A stretch of 64,000 nt of DNA from Glebionis coronaria (taxonomy: Eukaryota; Streptophyta; Magnoliopsida; Asterales; Asteraceae). The notes beneath the pieces were generated by a model. It saw only the letters and a list, made by a program, of their open reading frames with translations. It was not told the origin of the DNA and did no database searches. The stretch spans positions 558,001-622,000 of the forward strand of contig JANFOE010000576.1 of the NCBI GenBank assembly GCA_025667525.1. The letters run 5' to 3'. The translations under genes were made by a program, and so were the position numbers. Below, in pieces: positions 31,791 through 44,237 of the stretch (its first letter is position 1; each line of letters opens with the position of its first letter).

Positions 31791-34700
31791 TGATTGTGGT
31801 AAATTACACCTCTTGTTTAGGAAAACAAAAGAGCGTAAATGAGCGGTAAGTATTAAACAAATGACTTAGGTAAATCAAGTTTTAATGAGCCAATTAAGTT
31901 CGTTTCCCAAGGAGGTATATGTGTGTGAATAATTCGTAATTGATTTGAGCTTAATACTTGAAAGAAGGGATGAGAAAATAGAATGACGAAGACGTGAAAA
32001 TTATTACTACGACGACTGAAATTAAAACCGTAAAAAGAGCTAAAATAAAAATAAAATCTAAAAATTCCCAAAAGATTACCAAAAATCACATTAAACAAAC
32101 TAAGAGTTTACAAATGATCAAAACTTTTTCAAACCTTTTAATTAATTAAATATTAATTTTTAAAGGCTAATTAAAGCCCTAAAAATCAAAATAATTATTA
32201 AAAAGCCCAAATAAAGATTTTTCATTTTGTAAACCTCTAAAATAAACAAATAAGACTAAAAACTATTTTTAAGAATTTTTAAACTAATTAAAACTATTTA
32301 AAATGATTAAAAACTATTAAAAACTTAAAATAATTCTAGAAATTAGAAAAATGAAGATAAAATTAATCTAAGAGTTGAAAAAAAATCCTATTTTAATGTA
32401 TTAAACCTAAGAAAAATATAAAAAGTGCAAAAATGTGAAATTTGAATTTTAATAATAAAATAATATTAAAATAATATTTAAAATCCAAAAATTATAAAAA
32501 ATTCTAAAAACTCGCAAACTAGTTTATTTTAAACTAAATAAACAGAAAATGAAAGTGAAATTACCAAAATACCCCTATTGGGCCCCCAAATGGGCTAAAA
32601 TAGAAAACAGTCCACACTAATGGGCTTTTAGGCCCAAAAACTCAAACTTGGCCCAAATGACCTGAAAAAGCCCTATCTGACTCAAAATTTAATTCTAAAC
32701 ACAAAAGTCTGAAGGCCCAAAGGCTGGTTTTGAGCTTATCACAGCTTATAATGTCAACAGCTTATTCTTATTGGGCCAATAAGCCCATTAAGCAATAAGC
32801 CAATACCATAAGCTCTAATTGAACACACAAACTTCTTTTGAGATGCCTAAGAGATCTATGAAAAGAAATTTTGAAAAATCACACTCAATAAGCCATAAAT
32901 AAGCAAAGTAGAATTTCACTAAACGACAAAATAGTCGGGTCAGGGTTCTAGGATGTTTCAGAAGCTGATTATTTTTTCAAAAGCTCACAAATAGCTTAAC
33001 TGAGAATAATCAATCATAAATTTCACAAAAATCCAAGTAGAATAAGCTGTAGGAGCAAATAAGCTGGCTGAAAAAGCCAAATAAGCTAGTTTTCTAGTAA
33101 AAGCTTAACCAAATGATTTGTAACCTTCCAGATTTGATATTAAACTGAGAAAAATGACACCTATTATAAAAGCCAAGTTGTTGCATGTACCAATAAGCAG
33201 TTCTCAAAAATAAGCCAAAATGTGCTTATTTGACCAAAAGTCAAAGTCCTCCAAAATTAACCAAAAGCTCAGGGATTGTTTATAGCCTCGTTTTAAGCAA
33301 TTTTTGTGAAGAACTCAAGGTAAAGTCCTTATGAATCAAGTGGTCAGTTGACCAAATGATAACAGATTTTGGCAAATAAGGCTTAATAAGCCAGTTAGCT
33401 TATAAGCCAGCAACAAAGCAAACCAAATAGCCAAAATTACTCACAAGAAGCACAAAAACAAGTTCCAAGCAACAAACAAGCAGGGCATACACTAGATAAC
33501 AAAATGCAAGGAAAAATTGAGGTGGTCACTTTGCTGATGCAAATGACCACTTCAGCCAACTTTGATAAGCTCTAGCACCCACAATAAGCCACCAAATTTA
33601 ACAAACAGATACTGCACAGACAGCTTATCACATAAACTCTTCCCAAACCAGTTTTCAGACCTTAGATCCAACAAACAAAGAATTTATTGGATCTGATGTG
33701 TTTGACCAAATTCAAACCAATTTTATCAGATTTTTCCAAAACTTGAAATCCCTTTTCCAAACCTCTTGATACTTAACCAGTGACCCAAACCTATTGCATA
33801 TGACTTGTTTAGACTCCCCAAACCCTAAGAACCAAGGGCACAAGGCCACAAGGTCTTATGATCCCAAAATCCCAAACAGCCTTGTTTTAGTCCTTTTTCA
33901 AACAAACTTTTTATTCAATCAAACAACCTACTAATTTTAAGGTTCAATTACAACTAGGTAACAACTAAGAAATACCAACTATAAAACACAAAGCACAAAC
34001 ACCAGAGCAACAAATCACATGGCAAAGTACATATCATACCTAAACATAAAAAAATTTAGAGGAAACTTAAAAAGAGGTTATACCTATCCCCCACAACTTC
34101 CTAGAGGGATCAGCTATGCTCCTTGGACCACTCTCAACAACTAGATAGTGACCAAGGTCCTTGAACAAAGGAGATGAGATGTGCCTTGGTTGATGGTTCA
34201 AAGCAGAACCTCAAGGGCTTGATTTCTTCAACACAAGCAGCAAACAACCTATCCAAAGGTTGATTAACCTTCACTAGCTTGGTGTCAACAAGCTTGCAAG
34301 GGCTTATAGCTTTTGGATAAGGGTTAGTACAAGATAAATATCAAAACAGATGACTGATTTCAAGGTTTTTTCAACTTTGAAATCCTTACCAAACATAAAC
34401 GTACTTACACCACAAGATCTAAGCACCTTTATAATATCAAATGGAACTCGGAATTACCCTTAAACAACACCAACTTTCAAAAACATAAAAAGGATCTACA
34501 ATTTTCTTAAAATACCAACTTTTATAAATTTTAAAAAGGAATTACAATGTTTAAAGAGTAAAACTAGAACAAAGGCCTCACCACAGGTTGGGGGTCCTTT
34601 CATAGAGTACAAGGGATGATTATAGAACTAGAAATACATGAAACCCTAGCTAAGAATTCTTAAAAATGCCCTTGACGCGTTTGTTGTTGATGAGCTGTCC

Positions 34701-35662
34701 AAAATGATCTTGAGCGTTCCTTTTTTCCTTTGGGAGCAAGTATGAGCTGAGGGTTGTTGATCTTGTTACATAGGATTACTTGGAGGCTAAGTCGTGTGAT
34801 GATTGGCTGAGTGGGAATTGGGGGTGGGGTCCATAGTGAGTGGGATTGAGTGTTTTTGGTGTGGGATGAGTTTTAGAGTGTGTGAATTAAACGTGTGTCA
34901 AGGTAATTGGGATTAACCCTCTGTTTAAGTGAAGTAAAATCTGGAGGTGAAGAAGGGTGAATAGTGGTAAATTTGATCCGTTTTTTGTGGGAGTGGAGTT
35001 GTTTGGCGCAATTCAGATTTGAATGTTTCATATGCACACCTTTGGCCCTTGTGTTTTGGTAAACATGGTAAAATGTGTTTTTCAGCCTTGATAACTCATT
35101 TCCTTTGTTAATAAAGTTTCCAACTTTATACTTTGGCCACAAAACTTTGGTAAAAGGGTTTCAAGGGTTGTTTTTGCCATTTTTCATAGTTTGAGGACTG
35201 ATCTTGGACATTTCTCATCTTTGAAGGTCTTCAATGTATCTTTGACTTCATGAGGGACCATTATTGACAATTTAGAATTATTGAGGGACTAAACTTGCCA
35301 ATTCTTCAAAGTTGAAGGACCTTTTTGTAATTTTGACAAAATTAAGGGACCAAACTTGTAATTATGAATATACAAGGGTATTAAGTGTCATTTCTTCATA
35401 AATGAGGGATAAATCTTGTACATCTTCAAATCTTCAACGGTTTTTCTTTGAGAAATCTATAACTAGGGCCCGGTTCATTGTACGGCTTCGTTTCTCGTGT
35501 TCGTTTTTCCTTGTTTCTTGTGATCTTTTGTCCTTTTCACGATATCCATACCTAAAACACAAAAGTAAACAAATAAAAGCATATATATGGTATAATTATG
35601 ACATTTTATGCATTTAAAGCCCGAAAAGAACGATGAGATCATGTATAAATGCCATCTCATCA
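31791..35662 (-). repeat. 3' LTR of element W
   Basis: The 3872-bp LTR begins TGATGAGATGG on the minus strand. It contains a long field of AATAAGC/GCTTATT motifs (about 32730-33650) and, unlike the 5' LTR, a 316-bp segment at about 34589-34904 that includes a TATGAAAGG promoter-like site. Confidence 0.9.
32730..33650. repeat. Field of AATAAGC / GCTTATT motifs in the W LTR
   Basis: Dozens of AATAAGC, ATAAGCC and AGCTTAT copies occur in unrelated spacer sequence, many within 10-40 bp of each other. The same field is in the 5' LTR (about 45170-46080). Smaller fields occur in the LTRs of P (about 9180-9480) and Q (about 20050-20490). Confidence 0.7.
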
Positions 35663-35692
35663 CTCCCCCATACTAAGCCATTGCCGTGCCCT
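35663..35692 (-). promoter_or_regulatory. Terminal polypurine tract of W
   Basis: On the minus strand TTAGTATGGGGGAG directly precedes the LTR. Upstream is GAGGGCACGGCAATGGC, a degenerate form of the GAGGACATTGCAATG palindrome seen in P and Q. Confidence 0.75.
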
Positions 35693-36044
35693 CACGCAAT
35701 GCTAGAATAAGCATCTCCAAAATTCAATTTTATTACCCTTTATTGAAAAGTAAAAGACTTGCAACAATACTACGAAGATGTGTAAAGACATAATGTAAGA
35801 TTTTCATCACGTATGTGACTTTTAGGATCAATGAATAGAAACAAGTGAATGTTTCATAGAGTAAAGTTCGTCATCCTTGATTGTCATACATTCCATGCTA
35901 AGTGCAAAAACGAGATCATTGTTGGTACAAGTCACAATGCTAACACTACTCATACGTCCAAATTGTGTAATACTTTTTCTCCCCGCAATCCTAGTTATTA
36001 TAAAAAGAGGTTTTTATAAATTTTTTTAACTATTTGTCATGGAT

Positions 36045-37190
36045 CACAAGTGATTCATATTGACTTATTTGAGTATTTATTAGTCCGAAAGTAAAGTAGC
36101 ACGATTTAATCGATAGTTAGCCGAAGGACAAAATCTTTTAAAACGGCTTCTTGTGTATCTCCTTAAGTTCATATCTTGGCATAACTCGTTTCACGATTTG
36201 AGACCTTTCTCAGACCGATATTTGGCATGTACTTCATACTTCAAATCTTGGGAAGACGGTTCTTGAAATTATGGTCTTCTCTTCATATTTTGGAATTTCT
36301 TCACTTTACGTTTTTTAGAGATTCTTCATACTTGGACCACGACTTCATCATTTTTCTTTAATCGTTATTTTGGACTTTGATATACAACGATCCGCCTCCT
36401 TTTCGGACTTGGATACATTTATCCTCATACCTTGTAAAGGTCTTTTTGGATAGACTTTCTCCATGATCTTTAGGGGAGTAATTGCTTTTCGTCGTGTGTC
36501 TTGATCCTTCATATTGATTTAGGAATTATGATACTTCACATCATCTTGGATCTTTAGAAACAAAATAGAGCTCCTCATGCCTTGTTAGGGCCTTTTTGGA
36601 TCTTCACCAATCTTCGCATCCCGCTTCAATAAGTTATGCCTTGGCTATGAACTCTATTCAACCCCGAGCAACTTTTAAACGATCTTGTGCTAGAAGCTAA
36701 GTAACCTTTCAAATCATACAACCTTACTTATTGCATTTATTTTTATTCCTAATGCATTGATCTTATGGGAGAAAAAGCCAAAATTAAAAACATATGAGTT
36801 TTTGAAAGAACATTTTCATGTTCTACGTTTAGCATGATCACTTGTCTAACTCTATCATTTCTAGTTCTTTACTATTTAAAGACCTCTAATTAAAGAGACC
36901 CGTGAATACTTAGCCATGCAAGTCAAAATTAAGCCACATTTGGATTAGCTTTCATTAAGACTATATCAAATCGAAGTTTTGGGTTTTCAAGCCACCTATA
37001 GGATCTTGCACTTTCTTGGACTTTTTCAAGTTTAGAGAATGCATTTTATAGTTCCCTTGATAAGTGACTTTCTAGGATCAATTATAGGAACTTGCGAAAA
37101 GTTCTTATTCTTAACCCGAATGAGCTAAGACTTTCGCGTTTTAAAGTTCCCTATATAAAAGTCTAGTAAAACTTGAATTGAGAGGGTTAA
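36045..37190 (-). other. Conserved non-coding block of W (shared with P and Q)
   Basis: The sequence is collinear with the blocks of P and Q although W encodes RT and integrase and they do not. Indels of 1-2 bases relative to Q rule out a conserved protein. The same order of landmarks is kept from GATTTAATCGATAGTTAGC to CTTCGCATCCCGCTTC and beyond. Confidence 0.75.
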
Positions 37191-37396
37191 GGAATGTAAA
37201 AGGCTCCAAATGCCCATCAAGTCAAAAATTAGCTCTTATTCCACCCATCAGAAAATATACATTCGTGTCTTAAAAACACTTATTAAAATTAAGAAAAAAT
37301 TTAAATTTGGCCATTTTTAGCCTTATTAGCAACAAAACAAAACAAAACGTAGAAAGTTGGAGCACATAAGGGCGTAGCAAAGCAAGTATCTATTCA

Positions 37397-37434
37397 CCCC
37401 CCATACTAAAATTAAACATTGTCCTCAATGTTTC
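37397..37434 (-). promoter_or_regulatory. Internal hairpin plus purine tract (W)
   Basis: Arms AAACATTG and CAATGTTT (37415-37434) are followed on the minus strand by TTAGTATGGGGGGTG. A second TTAGTATGGGGGTG tract lies upstream near 37446-37460. The position corresponds to the internal modules of P and Q. Confidence 0.7.
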
Positions 37435-37764
37435 GAGTCTCAAGGTGGAACACCCCCATACTAAAGACGAAGAGTCGAATGCTTAGGATCTAGCATGGAA
37501 AGTGTGATCAACAATATATCTAAAGCCGTTTATGAATTATGCTAAAAGACAATTGTTAGAACAATAAAAGATATGTCATGGATTCGTGAAAAACTTCTTC
37601 AAGCAAACGATCGAGGCTCACGTAAACAAACATGAGAGTCTTCAATCGTAGCGATGATGATGATCTAGATAACACATTCACAAACAACCACGAGACAACG
37701 AGTTAGAAGGGTACAAATCCCCTCTCATTATTTATTAGAAAGCATAAAAGGATAAGCATGGGAT

Positions 37765-37815
37765 CTCCCCCACGAGGCACCTCGTTTTTGATTACCGAGT
37801 CATGAGCTCGACTCG
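37765..37815 (-). promoter_or_regulatory. Post-stop hairpins of W
   Basis: Twelve nucleotides after the integrase stop, CGAGTC-GAGCTCAT-GACTCG (37796-37815) forms the conserved hairpin. A second palindrome, ACGAGGTGCCTCGT (37772-37785), is joined to GGGGGAG. Z has the same pair at 50942-50992. Confidence 0.75.
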
Positions 37816-37827
37816 ATCCCCTCAATG

Positions 37828-40800
37828 CTAATTATCATTGGGGAATGTGACTTGGTCGAGGTCATCCAATGAAGGAACTTCCCCACCAAAGTAGTGCTTA
37901 AGCCTATGTCCATTCACCTTAAAATTAGGACCATCATTTTGAGCTAGCTCAATGGTCCCATAAGGAAACACTTGTGTAATGGTGAAAGGACCCGACCAAC
38001 GAGATTTCAATTTCCCGGAAAATATCTTTAATCTAGAGTTAAAAAGTAACACTTGATCACCAACATTAAAAACCCGGTTTTTAATCTTTGCATCATGAAA
38101 CTTTTTAGTCTTTTCTTTGAAAATCAATGAATTTTCATAAGCACTATCTCTTAATTCATCCAATTCATTCAATTGTATTTTCTGGTGATCCGCCGCGGTC
38201 TTCAAGTCAAAATTAGCATGCTTAAGGGCCCAATATGCCTTATGCTCCAATTCAATGGGCAAATGACAATTCTTTCCATAAACCAACTTATATGGAGTAC
38301 AATCGATAGGTGTCTTATAAGCGGTCCTAAAGACCCATAAAGCGTCATCGAGTTTGTCGGACCATGAAGCACGGTTTTCTCCAATCGACCTCTCTAAAAT
38401 CCTCTTCAAAGCTCGGTTTGAAACCTCGACTTGCCCATTCTTTTGCGGGTGATAAGCCGTAGAAAGACGATGAGTAACTCCATATTTCTTTAAGACCTTC
38501 TCGAATTGGTCATTACAAAAATGGGTTCCACGATCGCTTATAATAGCACGAGGGGTTCCAAACCGCGAGAATAGTTGCTTCAAAAACTTCACTACCACAC
38601 GAGCATCATTAGTAGGTAAAACCTTAGCTTCCACCCACATAGAAAGGTAGTCGATGACGACGAGGATATACTTGTTACCATGAGACTATGGGAACGTCCC
38701 CATAAAGTCTATGCCCCAATTGTCGAAAATCTCACACACTTGAATTATATTTTGCGGCATTTCATCATGTTGAGACGATTTTCCTTGACGTTGGCACGAA
38801 TCACACGACTTCACAAGTGCGTGTGCATCACGATAGATAGAAGGCCAAAAGAAGCCGACATCGAATACCTTCTTATCCGTGAGATTAGCACCGTGGTGAC
38901 CACCCATGGGTCCCTCGTGACAAGCTCTAAGGATGTTAGAAGCTTCGGCACCAAAAACACAACGTCGAACTAGTTGATCCGCACAAACCCGAAATAGATA
39001 AGGGTCGTCCCAAAAATAGAACTTGACTTCAAGAAAGAATTTTATCTTTTGTTGTGTCGTCATACCCTTGATTATGAAGTTGCCCGCATGGTAATTTGCA
39101 ATGTCGGCACACCATGGGGTGGTGTATTTAGAATTCACTACACCGAGAGTCTCGAGAGGAAATGTTTCGGTGATTTCCTTGTTCTCGAAAACATCTTTGT
39201 GAGGATATTCTAGACGAGAGAGATGATCGGCCGCTAGATTCTTGGCTCCTTTTTTATCAATCACGGTGACATCAAATTCTTGGAGGAGGAGCATCCAACG
39301 AAGCAATATCGGCTTAGCATCTTTCTTAGCTAAGAGATACTTGATAGCCGAATGGTCGGTATACACGATGCTTTTAGTTAAGACGAGATAAGGTCGGAAT
39401 TTCCCAAAAGCATAAACCACGGCAAGGAATTACTTTTCCGTTGTGGTGTACTTTAATTGAGCCTCGGTCATCGTCTTACTAGCATAATGGATAGGACGGA
39501 AATTCTTTTCATATCGTTGCCCGAAAACGGCCCCTATAGCATAATCACTTGCATCGCACATGATTTCAAAGGGTAATTCCCAATTAGGAGCAACAAGAAT
39601 GGGAGCTTAGGTAAGTTTCCTTTTGAGAGTTTCAAAAGCTCTAACACAATCCTCATTGAAATTAAAAGGAGCATCCTTCTCGAGAAGGTGTGTCATAGGT
39701 CGAGAGATTTTCGAAAAGTCTTTGATGAAACGACGATAAAAGCCCGCGTGGCCTAGGAAACTCCTAACTCCCTTAACGGTTTTGGGATGAGGTAACTTGG
39801 CGATGACGTCTACCTTAGATTTATCGACCTCAATCCCCGCTTTCGAGACCTTATGTCCTAAGACGATTCCTTGTTTACACATAAAATGACATTTTTCCCA
39901 AATAAGCACAAGATTGGTTTCTTCACAACGTTTTAACATTTGCTCATGATTAGATAAAAACGACGTGAACGAATTGCCAAACACCGAAAAGTCATCCATA
40001 AACACTTCCATCGACTTCTCGATCATATCGTGAAAAATAGCCATCATACATCCATGAAACGTACCCGGTGCATTGCAAAGTCCGAACGGCATCCTACGAT
40101 AAGCAAACGTTCCATAAGGACACGTAAATGTAGTCTTCTCTTGATCACGAGGGTCGATAGGGATTTGAAAGTAACCGGAAAAACCATCTAAAAAGCAATA
40201 GAATTCATTTCCCGTGAGTCGCTCCAACAATTGACCCATGAAGGGCAAAGGAAAGTGGTCTTTACGAGTGGCGTCATTTAACTTTCGGTAGTCAATACAC
40301 ACCCTCCAATCGGTCACAACACGAGTGGAAATTAACTCGTTGTTTTCATTAGGCACAACGGTCATTACTCCCTTTTTAGGGACACAATGGATTGGGCTCA
40401 CCCATGGGCTATCAGAGATAGGATAAATCATTCCCGCGTCAAGGAGTTTTAAAACTTCCTTTTTTATGACATCGTGAATTTTTGGGTTTACCCTTCTTTG
40501 ACTTTGAATTGCGGGTTTGTAGTCCTCCTCAATTAAAATCTTGTGAGTACAAAATTTTGGGTCAATACCCTTAATGTCGGAAATTTTCCACGCAATTGCC
40601 CTTTTATGAGCTTTAAGAACTTTCAAGAGCGCGGTTTTTTCATCATTAGCAAGACCTTCAGCAATAATAACCGGCAACTTGTCATCACCTTCCAAGAATG
40701 CGTATTCAAGGTGAGATGGAATATCTTTCAATTCAAGGATAGGCGGTTCCTCGATTGAAGATTTTTGCTCAACACTCATAACTTCCATCGGCGGAAGAAA

Positions 40801-42065
40801 TGGTGGAATAGAAGTATCATTACTAATTGTCACCTCATCTTCATTGTCGATTTCATTTGAAGTAAAATCGCCTCCTTGGAATGGAGTGAGATTTGGTGTA
40901 GAATTAGCAAGAATCGGATCCAAAATAGTGGGATTGCCACTTGACGAACTATCGGAAAAACCTAACACTTCTTGTGAAAACTCATCGCAAACCACATCAA
41001 CTAAGTCAATGTGATTGATGGTAGCGATTGCATAAACATGAAAAGGTGTCGATTTTTTAGTACCGTTTATAACAAGTTCCTCTTCGTTGAATCTCAAAGT
41101 AATAGTTCTAGCATGAACGTCGATAAGCGATCTCGAGGTGTCTAAAAATGGACGACCTAAAATTAGAGGAACTTGAGGATCCACGGGGATGTCAACTACT
41201 ATAAAATCAACGGGATAGTAGAACTTCCCCACTTTCACGAAAACATCCTCGGCTACTCCACATGCTAAAATCGTAGAATGATCGGCCATCTCGATAGACA
41301 TGTTCGAAGGGGTAAGAGCCGGAAGCGAAAGCGATTTCCAAATGGAAAATGGCATCAAATTAATGCTTGCACCAAGATCGGCCAAGGCGAGCATTCTTTC
41401 ATATCTTGTATATAACAAGGAATGAGAAACTTTCCGGGGTCACTAACTTTTTCCGGTATGCGGTTAAGATAAACCGAAGAACAAATTGCAAGCTTTGAAA
41501 GCTTTTCCTTATCATTCATCATACTTTTAAAAGTGGAAGCGAAACGAGGCATATATAACAACGCGTCGGCTAAACTTACATCAAAATGAACTTGTTGAAA
41601 CATATTTATAAAAAGATCGATTTGTCGTTTGTTACATTCTTGCAATTTCTCTTGGTTTCGTCTCGAAAGGTAAGGTAAGGGTGGTGTGGGTTGGACATTA
41701 GGCAGCGGCCTTGTAATCTCGGGTTCCATGATTGGTATTGGTTTAACCGTAGGTGTGGTATGAGCGGTACTTCGTGGGCTTGTAATATGCTCCTTTTCGA
41801 CCATCACCTCGGGTTCTTTCTCGATTTCCTTCTCCGTAGAAGTACTTGGACGAGAGATTGGTTCATTGAAAGTTTTACCACTACGTGTAGTAATAACCTT
41901 CATTTCTCCCTTCGGGTTTGCAATGGTATCACTAGGAAGACCACCCGAGGAAGAGGGTTTACACATGATTGCTTCAAACATTTTTGCCATTCGGTCTTCA
42001 AGTTTTGATTGCCTAGCATCCGCTTTTAACAATTCTTGCTCAATCTCATGTTGTCCTTGTTCCAT
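37828..42065 (-). pseudogene. pol: Athila protease-RT-RNase H-integrase (element W)
   Basis: The frame from 42065 carries a linker with TTRSGKT, then shifts frame near 41400, where ADLGASINLMP (protease active site, about 41345-41385) follows. RT contains YRKLNDATRKDHFPLPF and FMDDFSVFG (near 40000). RNase H has TDHSAIKYL (near 39350). Integrase has the CDSCQRQG zinc cysteines (near 38795), WGIDFMG, ISDRGTHF (near 38530) and GQVEVSNR (near 38430) for the DDE triad, ending at 37828. In-frame stops at about 39607, 39430 and 38686 interrupt an otherwise continuous frame. The protein would copy and integrate the element; this copy cannot without readthrough. Confidence 0.85.
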
Positions 42066-43489
42066 CTTTTTTGATTTTGTTGAAGATGTTGAACGTTTCC
42101 TTCCATTTTATTAGCATGAGTCTTAAGTTCATTAGCAAGTTCGTTTTTAACCTCGTTTTTCAAGTCGGATCTTAAACTAATCATCCCACGTTGCATGTTA
42201 TCAAACTTAGCATCGTTTGCTTTTGCATAATCCAGAAATTCTCCATTAATATTTTTAGTGTGAGCATTTTGAAAACCTTGTGTAGTAGTTTGAAAATCAC
42301 GGTTTTGGTTTTGATTTGAAACTTGTCCATTCCCACTTTGATAATTCCCTTTGTTATAGTTACGTGAATTGCCTTGATAACCACCATTTTGATTGTTGTT
42401 TCGATAGTTATTAGCATTTTGATTTGGTGGAGCTTGATTTGGGCGGAAACCTTGGCCGTTTTGGTTGTAAGTTCCCGTTGCTACGTAAGCACTCGAAGTG
42501 TTACCACCGGCAGTAATGCACTCGGAAAGATCATGAGCTCCACCACAAGATAAACAACTCTTTTCAACCGCTTTAACCGATGCAGAATTCAAAGCATCTT
42601 GTGCTTTCCAATGAGTCATAAGATTTGAAAACCTATCGAAAAACCAATTTTCCTCATTTGCTTCATCATGTAAGGCATTAATGTGACGAGAAGATAACGA
42701 CGATGACGAACCCATATTGGCAACACTCGGTGTGTTATGAGGGTTATAAACCTTAGATCTATTCTCGATAATCTTTAAAGCTTCATCGGTCGTTTTGCAC
42801 AAAAAACTACCACCCGCGGCGGCATTCAAATAATCTCGTTCATGATCATTAAGCCCATTATAAAAAGTATGTATTTGATTCAAATCCGAAAAATCATGGT
42901 GTGGACATTCATGTAACATTTCCTTAAATCGTTCCCATGCCATTGAAAAACTTTCATTATTACGTTGTGTAAACCTTGAAATCTCATTTTTCAAATGTGT
43001 TGTTTTAGATGGTGGAAAAAATTGGTTCACAAACTTAGAAACGAGATCACCCCATGTCAAAATCGAATTTGGCGGTTCTTTCTCGAGCCAAATTTTAGCG
43101 GGTCCATCTAACGAGTATGGAAACAACATCATCTTAATGGCGTCATGTGGAACATCCTCAAACTTGCTTGTTGCGGTGAGACGATTAAAATTCCTTATGT
43201 GGTAATGCGGGTTGTCTTTCTCATGACCTCTAAACTTATTTGCTTGCAACATCGACATTAAACCCTTCTTAATCTCGAAATTCTCCACAAGGATGGCGGG
43301 AATCACAATAGCTTCTCCAAAACCCTCAGTGGGTGCTTGAAGCAACTCCATCATAGTACGATTAGCCATGGCGACTATTGGTTCTACAACGGGTTCGACA
43401 ATTGGAGTTTGTTCTTCAATCAAAGGCTCTTGATTTCCTTGACTTTGACGACGTTTACGAGCTCGTTTTGCTTGATTACGAGTTAGCAT
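42026..43489 (-). pseudogene. gag: Athila Gag (element W)
   Basis: I prefer the start at 43489 (MLTRNQAKRARKRRQ) over the upstream ATG at 43552, because related Gags begin with a short basic segment of this kind. The Gag domain spans roughly residues 60-260 (IWLEKEPPNSILTW, NQFFPPSKTTHLKNEI, HTFYNGL, AAAGGSF), followed by a zinc knuckle CLSCGGAHDLSEC and an Asn/Gln/Gly-rich region. It ends by frameshift within QNQK near 42070; the next frame (42065) continues with the expected sequence, so Gag and Pol were originally one frame. Apart from that shift the 488-codon ORF is open. Confidence 0.8.
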
Positions 43490-44237
43490 AAACTTGATGA
43501 AGAATGGGAGGTGAGCAAAGAAGATTTTATTGGATGTTTTGTGAATTTTCAATTTTTTTTGTGTTTTTGATTGTTTTTAATTTTTTTGGATTTTGTGTGT
43601 ATTCGTAAACAACAATCTACCAAATCTCTCCTCGAATCAAACTCTTGATTAAAGAAGCCTCAAAAGAATGAAAACGATCACGTGGAGTGAACGCCTTCGA
43701 ATGACTTTAGAACTTTGGTGAAAACCAAATTGTTCAAGAGGGTTTAACCAGAAAGAAAACCAAGAAAATATATATGATACGTAATAATACTTTGGGCGGC
43801 AAAACCCTCGATTAGCTTTCAATCTCAAAATACTCACAAACAAGCGGGGAAACGAGGCGGCGCGAAGCACTTAAGAGCCTTTTTCCTTAGGGTATATTTT
43901 ATAATACCCGCCTTATACCCACCTTATAGTTTGAATTTTTCAAAATCGAGCTTCACGAAAGTATTTATCTATTTTTGCCTTTTTCTTTTTGTTTGAGATT
44001 AGAATACAATAATTAGGAGATCAAATCCCAATTAAGGTTGTGTTTTCACACTTTTGGAGATATTTTGAATTTGTTGTGATACTTAATACAATATAGTAAT
44101 AATAATTTCACAAGAAAAACGAAAAAACCGATAATACGTATTAGTAGAGTTCTACAAATACAAATACTATTTATGGTTAATATTAAACTAAAAAGACAAA
44201 TTAATCACGACACACCTCCCCGGCAGCGGCGCCAAAA
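43490..44237 (-). other. W leader and tRNA-Asp primer-binding site
   Basis: On the minus strand the primer site TGGCGCCGCTGCCGGGGA (44217-44234) lies 3 bp from the 5' LTR and matches the tRNA-Asp 3' end with one difference. About 725 bp of leader without a supported ORF separate it from gag. The small frame at 43649-43870 is unrecognised. Confidence 0.85.
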
